The position numbers and the translations under genes are program-made. Shown piece by piece: positions 17,501 to 24,371 of a stretch of 64,000 nt of DNA (its first letter is position 1; every line of letters starts with the position of its first letter). The stretch comes from Saprospiraceae bacterium UBA2365 (GTDB lineage Bacteria > Bacteroidota > Bacteroidia > Chitinophagales > Saprospiraceae): the NCBI GenBank assembly GCA_002344345.1, contig DDTL01000179.1, positions 1 through 64,000 on the forward strand, read 5' to 3'. The notes beneath the pieces were generated by a model that did not search any database, had not been told where the DNA came from, and saw nothing but the letters and a program-made list of their open reading frames with translations.

Positions 17501-18136
17501 GAAGTGAACACCCTCGCTATTGAGGCATATCAAGAAATGAAAGAAAGATTTGACACGATTTCACAACAGAAAAATGATATTCTGAATGCCAAAAAATCGT
17601 TGATCAAGACCATTGATGAAATTGAAAAGGTTGCTACACAGAAATATCTTGAAACGTTTGAAGTTGTGAACATGCATTTTAAACGTGTTTTTACCAGGTT
17701 GTTCAGTGAAGATGATACCTGTGAGATCGTCATGGAAGATCCTGAAAATCCTTTGGAATCAGGCATTGAGATTATAGCCAGACCAAAAGGTAAAAGACCA
17801 AAAACCCTAAGCCAGTTGTCCGGAGGAGAGAAAACCCTGACAGCCATTGCTTTGCTGTTTTCTTTATACCTTTATAAACCAGCTCCATTCTGCATTTTTG
17901 ATGAGGTTGATGCACCTTTGGATGACTCCAATATAGAAAAATTCAACAGGATTGTCAAAGAGTTTTCCAGGGAAAGCCAGTTTATTATCATCACACATAA
18001 TAAAGCCACTATGGCTTCAGTGGATGTATTATATGGTGTTTTCATGCAGGAAATGGGTGTTTCAGAAGTAGCAGCTGTTGATTTCAGGGATTATGAACAT
18101 TTGGATACAGTAGCTGAAGGACAGTTTTTAAACTGA
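14570..18136 (+). CDS. smc: Chromosome segregation ATPase SMC
   Basis: SMC forms the ring of bacterial condensin, which compacts and separates sister chromosomes. The 1188-residue product has the family's usual length and order. An N-terminal ATPase half comes first, with Walker A GPNGSGKSN at residues 32-40. A long coiled coil follows, then a hinge at about 505-660 (from GYPESIKFLNK), a second coiled coil, and a C-terminal half with the ABC signature LSGGEKTL at about 1083-1090 and Walker B FCIFDEVDAPLDD. The start at 14570 is chosen because family members begin MxLKxIxIxGFKSF and a -7 box sits just upstream; the frame is open back to 14492 but codes nothing family-like there. purM follows after 23 bp and is probably co-transcribed. 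No scpA or scpB gene is nearby. Confidence 0.97.
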   Translation: MQLKSIYIKGFKSFPVETVIHFNERVTGVVGPNGSGKSNIVDAIRWVLGEQKTSELRLSEMTDVLFNGTKKRNKSGLAQVTLHFDNTKNLIPTEYNQVSISRLLFRNGESEYKINDVPCRLKDIKSLFTDTGVSSDSYAIIALNMVDELLTNSNGSRVRMMEQASGISRYKQRKKETINKLQSTEIDLSRVEDLLFEISNNLESLEKQAKRVERYNKIREDYKSVSLQLYLKKYDDLHDSTQQINSRILEETTVLKEFEAKMTILEAELMREKKEIVDNESSLSAFQKEINELLDSVRKQENQKQLLLQQLQHNQQKLILTEEEQTRLEKQISENEVIIGSLNERVHAEQALHKNIEDKDLQLNNEYEAIKKSYYEAKADHDSLTNKRKNLGESKHQFEKSLAVLENQIENLEISIHRKRQMMEQLLQDSDNVKEEQKQAQIKLDQQELLLKSQMEDHASKNDKILMLNKQRNDLRNEKDKITRRLDARINEYDLIKSMVDSLEGYPESIKFLNKHLDTKPVILSDLLYAPDKYKIAIENFLEPYLNYFVVDSFSEAVEALLLLKKAQKGKANFFILDQIPEQIPVTDELDGLQPALNFLEYDEKYHRLISRLLENVFITDLGLDDIDLLSSGLKEEPFIILDKNGTFTTTNFTVSGGSVGLFEGKKIGRRKNLEKLEEEIRRLKQENTLMDGKIIVVSNEIGHLEADLKGHSLDDLKNKIQQSRIRLAQFSTTLNGKVQRLDALKAEVHSEIEDIEQMKSLILKNRQSIQQLEVELASILSGNNMNDSNLQSISDRLADITEAKNQQHIELIKHQNLINTLENELGYKMTDLNKMSEKYGLNKTVLTDITEMLLVLDKDLAILEQSLVADYNRKKEKELHLGDVEKDFYAKRGKVHEMEEQVTVERRNISQSNFLVNELKEKLQDIRFKVISIKERLQIEFNTSLDSVIQIERSLVPLDELEEEQEKLKRKIDHFGEVNTLAIEAYQEMKERFDTISQQKNDILNAKKSLIKTIDEIEKVATQKYLETFEVVNMHFKRVFTRLFSEDDTCEIVMEDPENPLESGIEIIARPKGKRPKTLSQLSGGEKTLTAIALLFSLYLYKPAPFCIFDEVDAPLDDSNIEKFNRIVKEFSRESQFIIITHNKATMASVDVLYGVFMQEMGVSEVAAVDFRDYEHLDTVAEGQFLN

Positions 18137-18159
18137 TAATCATTTATTAAGGATTAAAA

Positions 18160-19329
18160 ATGGATGCAGAAAAGTACAGCAAAAGAGGTGTTTCCGCTTC
18201 AAAATCTGAGATACACGAAGCGATCGAAAAAATGGATAAAGGATTGTTTCCCAAAGCCTTTTGCAAAATATTGCCTGATATTACCGGCGGTGATGATGCG
18301 TTTGTGAACATTATGCATGCCGATACTGCAGGCACCAAAACAAGTCTTGCTTATATCTATTGGAAAGAGACCGGTGACCTGAGTGTCTGGGAAGGGATCG
18401 TACAGGATGCATTGGTGATGAATCTGGATGATATGGCATGTGTTGGGTGCACAGATCAGATCATCATCTCTTCAACGATCGGAAGGAATAAACACCTCAT
18501 ACCTAAAGAAGTACTTGAAGTCATTTTAAATGCTTCCGCCAGTTTCATTCAAAAAATGAAAGCTCTCGGAATCAATATATACCATTCGGGAGGTGAAACT
18601 GCAGATGTGGGAGATATCGTCAGAACCATTGACGTTGGTTTCACAGCTTTTGCCAGAATGCGAAGGGAAGATCTTGTCGTCAATAACATCAAACCAGGGG
18701 ATGCAATCATTGGATTTGCCTCATTTGGCCAGGCTGGTTATGAAGATCAATACAATGGAGGAATGGGCAGTAATGGTTTGACATCAGCCCGTCATGATGT
18801 CTTTTCAAAAATTTATCAGAATAAGTATCCTGAAAGTTTTGATCCGAAAACAGATAAAACTTTTATCTATTCAGGCACCAAAAAACTGACCGACAAAATA
18901 GACACTGGTTCAGTTGAAATAGAAGCAGGGAAGTTAGTTTTATCTCCCACACGTACATATTTACCGCTTTTGAATAAGATACTCCGATTTCATAGGAAAA
19001 ATATACATGGCATCATACATAATACTGGTGGAGCGCAAACCAAGGTCCTTAAGTTTGTGGAAAATTGTACCATTATAAAGGATAATCTTTTTCCTGTTCC
19101 CCCTTTATTCCGATTGATCCAAAACGAGTCTGGCACCGATTGGAATGAAATGTATAAGGTCTTCAATATGGGACACAGACTGGAAATTTATATAGAACCA
19201 CAATTCGGGAAAGAATTATTACAGATAGCCTCAGAAATGAATATTGAAAGCAGGATCATTGGCAGGGTAGAGAAGGGCGTCGGCAATCGTCTGATCATTG
19301 ATTCAGAGTTTGGCAAATTTGAATATTGA
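18160..19329 (+). CDS. purM: Phosphoribosylformylglycinamidine cyclo-ligase (AIR synthase)
   Basis: PurM closes the imidazole ring in purine synthesis: FGAM and ATP give aminoimidazole ribotide. The 389-residue protein has YSKRGVSASKSEIHEAIEKM at the N-terminus, the ATP/substrate segment MHADTAGTKTSLAYIYWKET, VMNLDDMACVG, and YHSGGETADVGDIVRTIDVG. The Gly-rich HNTGGAQTKVLKF lies in the C-terminal domain. It is longer than the roughly 345 residues of the E. coli enzyme, as in other Bacteroidota. It starts 23 bp after smc without its own promoter box. A short AT-rich hairpin (19375-19393) separates it from the convergent tilS gene. Confidence 0.93.
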   Translation: MDAEKYSKRGVSASKSEIHEAIEKMDKGLFPKAFCKILPDITGGDDAFVNIMHADTAGTKTSLAYIYWKETGDLSVWEGIVQDALVMNLDDMACVGCTDQIIISSTIGRNKHLIPKEVLEVILNASASFIQKMKALGINIYHSGGETADVGDIVRTIDVGFTAFARMRREDLVVNNIKPGDAIIGFASFGQAGYEDQYNGGMGSNGLTSARHDVFSKIYQNKYPESFDPKTDKTFIYSGTKKLTDKIDTGSVEIEAGKLVLSPTRTYLPLLNKILRFHRKNIHGIIHNTGGAQTKVLKFVENCTIIKDNLFPVPPLFRLIQNESGTDWNEMYKVFNMGHRLEIYIEPQFGKELLQIASEMNIESRIIGRVEKGVGNRLIIDSEFGKFEY

Positions 19330-19374
19330 TTGAAGAAACAGATAAAACGTGCATTGATAGCAGCAGAATAAAAT

Positions 19375-19393
19375 ATTTTTTGATCCAAAAAAT
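19375..19393. terminator. AT-rich hairpin between convergent purM and tilS
   Basis: ATTTTTTG (19375-19382) and CAAAAAAT (19386-19393) form a perfect 8-bp stem with a 3-nt loop. T-runs on both strands allow it to end transcription from either side. Confidence 0.45.
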
Positions 19394-19423
19394 AAATTTA
19401 ACGATCAAATTTCATTTATTCAT

Positions 19424-20767
19424 TCAATTCTTACCAAACGGATGCCATTCGAGTTTAATAAATTCTTTTGTGTTTTCACTAACCTTGAATTCATCACTTA
19501 ACCGGTAACCTAATACCCAAACGATCGTTTGCTTGTGTACCAAAACGACCACTTTCTCTTTTTCAAATCTGTTTATCTTGGAATCGATCAGATAATCACT
19601 CAGTTTTTTCGTTTTTCCACCCATTCCAAACGGACGAAAACGGTCACCATCCTGTTTGGTTCTGATGATCAACGTTTCTGTAATGTTTTGCCCGTCGATA
19701 TATTCTATATTAGGATTTGTTTCATCCCCAGCTTTAATTCCTTTCACGCTGGTCAGGATCAGTTTCCCCATAGGGGTTTGGGTGATACCGGAAGCAATAC
19801 AATAGCTAAAATGTAGCACCGGATCAATACTTTTGAGCACCAATTGCTGCTGATCAACCAACAAAACATAATTTTCTGAAATAAAATGCTTCCCCTTTAT
19901 TTCCAATGAATTAATGATCTGAGAACACTGATCAAAATTAAAACCATATGGCTTGAAGAGTTCAAAACACAACTGTTCATTCAGGTTTTTATTGGATGAA
20001 AAAATCCCTGTTTTATAATAAATATAGCCTGTTTGATCATTTTTGCAAATAAAGGGTTCTGCATATTTTTTAAGAATGTAATGATAGAGCAATCTCGAAT
20101 CCCTAAGGTTTTCAATCGTATTGTTTGCATTTTGTTCAAAATTTTCATTCAGCAGCTTAAATGACGGAATGATAGCATGTCTGATATAATTTCTGGCATA
20201 CTTTGAATCATTGTTGGAAACATCCACCTGATACGGAATATTATTTGTCATGGCAAAACGTTCCAGTTCATTCCTGTTAAAACACAGCAAAGGCCGGATG
20301 ACACACTTTTCTTTATTCGCAATCCCAGTGAGTCCATCCAATCCTGTCCCTCTGCTGAAATGGAACAGGAATGTCTCTATCTGATCATTGTGATGATGAG
20401 CAGTCAATATAAAGTCATAGGCATGCTGTTCTTTGATGGAGATAAAAAACCTGTACCTGTTCTCCCTGGCAATGCTTTGAAAATTTCCAGCCTTGTTTTT
20501 ATTAATAACAGATTGAATATCTACTCTTTCTGAATAAAAAGGTATCCCGTATTTTTCAGCGTATTTACTGACAAATGATTCATCCAGATCTGATGCTCCA
20601 TTTCTTGTAACGTGGTTAAAATGAGCGACGGCAAAATTGAATCTGTTGATCCTGAGCATTTCACACAAACACATTGAGTCCAAACCACCACTGGCTGCAA
20701 CCAATAACTTATTTTTTCTTGTAAAAAGTTTTTCAGATTTAATATATGATAAAAACTTTTTATGCAT
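19424..20767 (-). CDS. tilS: tRNA(Ile)-lysidine synthase
   Basis: TilS attaches lysine to C34 of the CAU-anticodon tRNA-Ile, so that it reads AUA codons as isoleucine; the gene is essential. The 447-residue protein has the PP-loop ATP motif SGGLDS at residues 26-31. Further conserved blocks are AHFNH, LTAHHHNDQIETFLF, SRGTGLDGL and RNYIRHAIIP. The C-terminal domain contains RTKQDGDRFRPFGMGG and LSDYLIDSKI. The start at ATG 20767 is preferred over 20824, because the protein family begins only 20-25 residues before the PP loop. It is divergent from the lipoprotein gene at 20825, with 57 bp between them. Confidence 0.94.
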   Translation of the reverse strand: MHKKFLSYIKSEKLFTRKNKLLVAASGGLDSMCLCEMLRINRFNFAVAHFNHVTRNGASDLDESFVSKYAEKYGIPFYSERVDIQSVINKNKAGNFQSIARENRYRFFISIKEQHAYDFILTAHHHNDQIETFLFHFSRGTGLDGLTGIANKEKCVIRPLLCFNRNELERFAMTNNIPYQVDVSNNDSKYARNYIRHAIIPSFKLLNENFEQNANNTIENLRDSRLLYHYILKKYAEPFICKNDQTGYIYYKTGIFSSNKNLNEQLCFELFKPYGFNFDQCSQIINSLEIKGKHFISENYVLLVDQQQLVLKSIDPVLHFSYCIASGITQTPMGKLILTSVKGIKAGDETNPNIEYIDGQNITETLIIRTKQDGDRFRPFGMGGKTKKLSDYLIDSKINRFEKEKVVVLVHKQTIVWVLGYRLSDEFKVSENTKEFIKLEWHPFGKN

Positions 20768-20779
20768 AATGAAAATTAA

Positions 20780-20787
20780 TACTTTTG
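20780..20787 (+). promoter_or_regulatory. -7 box for the lipoprotein gene at 20825
   Basis: TACTTTTG matches TAnnTTTG in the divergent tilS/lipoprotein gap, 37 bp before the ATG at 20825. Confidence 0.45.
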
Positions 20788-20824
20788 CCCTGCTAAACGC
20801 AGTAAATTTAAAAAAATAATACAA

Positions 20825-21376
20825 ATGAACCGAATTATTCTTCTATTAATTGCAGGATTGCTGACATGGGGACAAGCATGCAAAAACAATACCAGTTCAA
20901 GTGACCAACCCGAAATAGAAACAGGAAGTGACTTAGACACTTCGGGATTTGCGAAAGTCGAGGATCAACGATCTGTGAGCGCTGAAAGAACACAGGCTAC
21001 CACTATGTTGAATGATCTGTATAAGGAAAATGTACCACCTCTGGAATACTTTGTCACGCATTATTTTGTAGTAGATGCTGCTCATCAGGTAAAAGATACC
21101 AGTTCTACATTCATGGCAGGAGAGTGGTTTGTACTCAGTGAGGACTGGACCTACAGGTGGTATAAAAAAAATATGCTGATCCATCAGGGTAAGTACCACG
21201 TTTCCACTGAAAAAAGCTTATTGATTTTTCTGAGCGATAAGGAAGATGATTTTCCTTCTGAATGGACTTTGGCGGGTCATGACGATGTAATTATCCTGAT
21301 CGGTACATCTACCTTCAGAAATAATGATACCCAGATCAAGCTGGAAGCAAAAACCACGCCTCCGTACAAGCTATAA
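20825..21376 (+). CDS. Small lipoprotein of unknown function
   Basis: The 183-residue product has a lipoprotein signal with lipobox LTWGQAC (Cys at residue 19), followed by a Ser/Asn/Asp-rich linker. The folded part runs from about residue 60, with EYFVTHYFVVDAAHQV, GEWFVLSEDWTYRWYKKN and FLSDKEDDFPSEWTLAGHDD. I do not recognise a family. The DWTYRWY...GKYHV pattern looks like a lipocalin-like beta sheet that describes a value against a threshold, but this is only an impression. It is expressed divergently from tilS and converges on the DUF1684 lipoprotein gene. Envelope attachment is well supported; function is not. Confidence 0.65.
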   Translation: MNRIILLLIAGLLTWGQACKNNTSSSDQPEIETGSDLDTSGFAKVEDQRSVSAERTQATTMLNDLYKENVPPLEYFVTHYFVVDAAHQVKDTSSTFMAGEWFVLSEDWTYRWYKKNMLIHQGKYHVSTEKSLLIFLSDKEDDFPSEWTLAGHDDVIILIGTSTFRNNDTQIKLEAKTTPPYKL

Positions 21377-21396
21377 TCAATTGGTTGGTCAAGGAA

Positions 21397-22014
21397 TCAT
21401 TTCTTTTTTACCGGAGCCCGGAATTTTTTTTCTCCCGCTTCAATTTTTACAGGAAGATCATTTGAATTGGGTGGAATAGGGCAGTTATAACCATAGCTAA
21501 AAGCACACCAGGGATTATAAGCCTTGTTAAAATCGACCAGGATGTGATTTTTGGATATTTCGTTCTTGTTCAAGTCCAAATATCGTCCACCGCCATAGGT
21601 TTCATCGTCATTTGTTTCATCAGAAAACGGAACAAACAGATAATCAGCATATTGCTCATTGTTCATTAGGTCAGGACTCGTATAAGCCACCAATTGAAAT
21701 CGTGTAGTATCAATGTAAAATGTGAGTAAAGCAAATGGCAAATATTTTTTAAACTTTCCTGACGATGTTTTAAAAAGCAAGGTGTCCCGCTGTTCAATCA
21801 TTGTGACACCGGCTTTAACACAAAATTTTCTGTCAGGTGGGTAGAAATCCAGAAACTGCAGATCTTCTTTTTCAAGCGGGCTTCTGTCAGTATGCAAAAA
21901 CTCATTTTGATAGGATGTTCTATGAAGCAAAATCTCTTCACTGTACCTTTTATAGCTGATGGACTGACAGCCTACCAAGGTGATCAACAACAAAGCAGGT
22001 AAGTAGTATTTCAT
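21397..22014 (-). CDS. DUF1684-family lipoprotein
   Basis: The 205-residue protein has a signal with lipobox TLVGC (Cys at residue 16). Its body is a DUF1684 domain with RYLDLNKNEI, VDFNKAYNPWCAFSYGYNCP, IPPNSNDLPVKI and a C-terminal AGEKKF. The conserved NP-C-Y-CPIPP-N-L-I-AGEK pattern defines this family, which is widespread in Bacteroidota and Actinobacteria and whose biochemical function is unknown. It converges on the lipoprotein gene at 20825 with a gap of 20 bp. The 5' side is a 403-bp gap filled mostly by repeat family A copy A2. Confidence 0.85.
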   Translation of the reverse strand: MKYYLPALLLITLVGCQSISYKRYSEEILLHRTSYQNEFLHTDRSPLEKEDLQFLDFYPPDRKFCVKAGVTMIEQRDTLLFKTSSGKFKKYLPFALLTFYIDTTRFQLVAYTSPDLMNNEQYADYLFVPFSDETNDDETYGGGRYLDLNKNEISKNHILVDFNKAYNPWCAFSYGYNCPIPPNSNDLPVKIEAGEKKFRAPVKKK

Positions 22015-22191
22015 ATGTAAGTCAATGGTTGTTTTTCAATTGAATCTACTAAAATAATAATTCATGTGAGGATTGTTAAAAACCCATAATTATTTCAAAA
22101 CACGCTTTCAGATTTCAAATTTGCATTTTCTAACAGTTTGCTTCAATATTTTGCCAAAACGTTTAATCATTGGAAAATGACTCGATAGTTA

Positions 22192-22429
22192 TTCCTTAAC
22201 CTGGACAAGCCAGAATCAATGAGGAAATTGATTGAAGAACCCCCTTACTTGCAGGCTCATACGGCCAGGCTCCGATCAACGATTTTTGATTTAAGAAGTC
22301 CAATACATTTATGATCATAAATCATTGATCCCTAGCTTGCCCGTATGGGATGGTTATTCAGTACGGATATTATCCTATATCAAATTTCCTTAAAGTTCTG
22401 CCTAAAATTATACGAATTCAATTTTTAAG
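22192..22429. repeat. Interspersed repeat family A, copy A2 (long form with nested hairpin)
   Basis: The head CTTAACCTGGACAAGCCAGA and tail TTAAAGTTCTGCCTAAAATT plus CGAATTCAATTTTTAAG match the other family A copies. Between them lies an extra segment whose ends are inverted: CATACGGCCAGGCT at 22258-22271 and AGCTTGCCCGTATG at 22334-22347. The right end overlaps the last codons of yggS: the TGA stop (22418-22420) and the codons for Leu-Lys-Asn are repeat sequence. Confidence 0.75.
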
Positions 22430-23086
22430 CGCCTGATTTCTTGCCCCGAAAATAAGGCTTCCAATCCTAACCATCGTGGCGCCGTGCTGAATAGCAATTT
22501 GATAGTCAGACGACATACCCATCGATATTTCATTGAAATAATATGCAAAAGGAAAATAAGCAGACTTAATATCTATAAAAAATTCACTTAATAATCCGAA
22601 TTCCTGATGAATGATCGTTTCATCTGCGGTAAAACTAGCCATTCCCATCAATCCACAAATACGTACATGATTAAAGTCGCCTTTAGTATATTTATCCAGA
22701 AGGAGGTACAAACCGGTTTTATCAAGTCCGTATTTTGTCATTTCTCTGGCGATCCTGACCTCCAGTAAAATATCAATGATCCTGCCATATTTTTGCGCCT
22801 CTTTCTGAATGACTTCCAACAATTCAAAGCTGTCAACAGAATGAATCATTTGCACAAAAGCTGCAATATACTTCACCTTGTTTTTTTGAAGATGACCGAT
22901 CATATGCCATTTGATATCCTTAGGAAGATTTTCATATTTTCTTACCAACTCCTGAACTTTGTTTTCCCCAAAATCCAGATGACCCAAATGGTATAAATCG
23001 AGAATGATTTCTTCAGGGATCGTTTTTGAAACTGCCACCAATTTTACACCGGCCTCTTTCAGTTCATTTAAAAGATCAGAATTCAT
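22418..23086 (-). CDS. yggS: Pyridoxal phosphate homeostasis protein (YggS/PLPBP family)
   Basis: This 222-residue cytoplasmic protein binds PLP and buffers the free cofactor; it is homologous to the N-terminal barrel of alanine racemase. Motifs are LVAVSKTIP with the PLP-binding Lys21, DFGENKVQEL, WHMIGHLQKNKVKY, IHSVDS, and the C-terminal SMGMSSDYQIAIQHGATMVRIGSLIFG. Length and motif order are those of the family. The last three codons and the stop fall inside repeat family A copy A2, so the native C-terminus was probably altered by a repeat insertion. A MITE-like element starts 16 bp upstream of the ATG, so the promoter must lie in or beyond it. The gene is thus bracketed by two different repeats. 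Confidence 0.92.
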   Translation of the reverse strand: MNSDLLNELKEAGVKLVAVSKTIPEEIILDLYHLGHLDFGENKVQELVRKYENLPKDIKWHMIGHLQKNKVKYIAAFVQMIHSVDSFELLEVIQKEAQKYGRIIDILLEVRIAREMTKYGLDKTGLYLLLDKYTKGDFNHVRICGLMGMASFTADETIIHQEFGLLSEFFIDIKSAYFPFAYYFNEISMGMSSDYQIAIQHGATMVRIGSLIFGARNQALKN

Positions 23087-23101
23087 AGATATATTATTGT
23101 T

Positions 23102-23265
23102 GAGTCTACTCCGAAAAGTCTTTGCCCCCTAAATCTTCTAAGATGTAACTTTTAATTTGTTGAATTTCAATCGTTTATATTTAGCATTCTGCTGATCTTT
23201 GACGTCAGTAGGTTGGTACAAAAAACGATTGAAAATCAACATATTTGACTTTTCGGAGCAGACTC
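23102..23265. mobile_element. MITE-like element, full copy 2, with ATTGTT on both sides
   Basis: This 164-bp element begins GAGTCTACTCCGAAAAGTC and ends GACTTTTCGGAGCAGACTC, an inverted repeat with one mismatch. Inner arms (GAATTTCAATCGTTT and AAAACGATTGAAAATC) extend the fold. The centre has TTGACGTCAGTAGGTTGG. ATTGTT occurs directly on both sides (23096-23101 and 23266-23271), as expected of a 6-bp target-site duplication. It lies just upstream of yggS. Confidence 0.8.
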
Positions 23266-23271
23266 ATTGTT

Positions 23272-23576
23272 TAAAATTACCTTTCAAATACTTAATCAAA
23301 ATTGACTTTATGCCCAATTCGCACTGTAAAAAGAACATCTGATAGCAGCAAATCTTCATAAAGTCGTAAACAAATGTATTGGAATTTTAAACTATGTGGT
23401 CATTTTGGCTAAAGCATTGGTAAAATTTAGAACGGTTATATTTTTTAATTTATTTTATGTATAAATAAATAGCCAATCAATTACAACGATAAAAATTAAA
23501 TGAAAAAAAAACTTCTCTTTATTGCTGTATCTGAGTCAGTTTTATAAGCTTTTCGATAAATTTGAAAAAAAAGTTA
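23272..23576. other. Gene-free gap upstream of the Nudix regulator
   Basis: Just over 300 bp of AT-rich sequence between the MITE-like element and the promoter box at 23577. I see no coding frame, RNA gene or repeat-family copy. Confidence 0.5.
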
Positions 23577-23584
23577 TATTTTTG
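23577..23584 (+). promoter_or_regulatory. -7 box for the Nudix-type regulator
   Basis: TATTTTTG matches TAnnTTTG and ends 8 bp before the ATG at 23593, implying a very short leader. Confidence 0.5.
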
Positions 23585-23592
23585 CGCTCCAA

Positions 23593-24312
23593 ATGGAAAA
23601 ATACATACTGAACGATCCGAAATATTTACATACAAAGTCCAAAATGAACTATGGAGTATCAGTGGACTGTGTTGTTTTTGGGTTTGATGAAAACGAATTG
23701 AAAGTATTGTTGATCCGTTGCGATTTAACACCATACCAACATTTATTTTCGCTTGTAGGTGAACTTGTAGAAGCAGGAGAAAATCTTGATGAAGCAGCCA
23801 ACAGGATATTATTGAAGCAAACCAGTCTGAACAATATCTACCTCAAGCAGGTTAAAACATTCGGTTCAGTTAACAGGCATCCATTTGGGAGAGTATTTTC
23901 AGTTGCTTATTTTTCACTTGTTAAGGTATCTGATTATAAACTTACCAACGGATCAAAAGCAAATGAAGCGCACTGGCACGAAATTTCTAAAATAGGCACA
24001 TTAGCTTTTGATCATAACACCATTTTGCAGACTTGTCTTGAAGCATTACGTAAAAAAGTTAGGGAAGAACCCGTTGGTTTTGAGTTACTTCCAGAGGTTT
24101 TCACCATTTCCCAACTTCAAAATCTCTATGAGAGGATTCTGGGAATTGAGCTTGATAAACGAAATTTCCGAAAGAAAATAATGAAAATGAAAATTCTCAT
24201 CGACCATGATGAGATTCAAAGCAATGTATCACACAGACCTGCCAAATATTATTCCTTTGATAAAGTCAGGTATGAAAAACTAAAAAAGGAAGGATTGATT
24301 TTTGAATTGTAA
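23593..24312 (+). CDS. NrtR/AraR-type transcriptional regulator with a degenerate Nudix domain
   Basis: The 239-residue protein has an N-terminal Nudix fold (about 18-150) and a C-terminal winged-helix part (about 165-239, TISQLQNLYERILG to PAKYYSFDK). The Nudix box region reads GELVEAGENLDEAANRILL then KQTSL. The catalytic pattern REUxEExG has become RILLKQTS, so the acidic residues needed for hydrolysis are missing. KTFGSVNRHPFGRVFSVAYF is typical of Bacteroidota regulators of the NrtR family, including AraR-type arabinose regulators, which use this fold to sense a ligand. The effector is unknown and no sugar or NAD gene is adjacent. The start is fixed by the -7 box 8 bp upstream. The next gene, a helicase, is 59 bp downstream. 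Confidence 0.85.
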   Translation: MEKYILNDPKYLHTKSKMNYGVSVDCVVFGFDENELKVLLIRCDLTPYQHLFSLVGELVEAGENLDEAANRILLKQTSLNNIYLKQVKTFGSVNRHPFGRVFSVAYFSLVKVSDYKLTNGSKANEAHWHEISKIGTLAFDHNTILQTCLEALRKKVREEPVGFELLPEVFTISQLQNLYERILGIELDKRNFRKKIMKMKILIDHDEIQSNVSHRPAKYYSFDKVRYEKLKKEGLIFEL

Positions 24313-24371
24313 TACAGTTATAATTCAATACTTTAAAATTTTTCACTTAAAGTATTGCTTCAACTGCTAAA

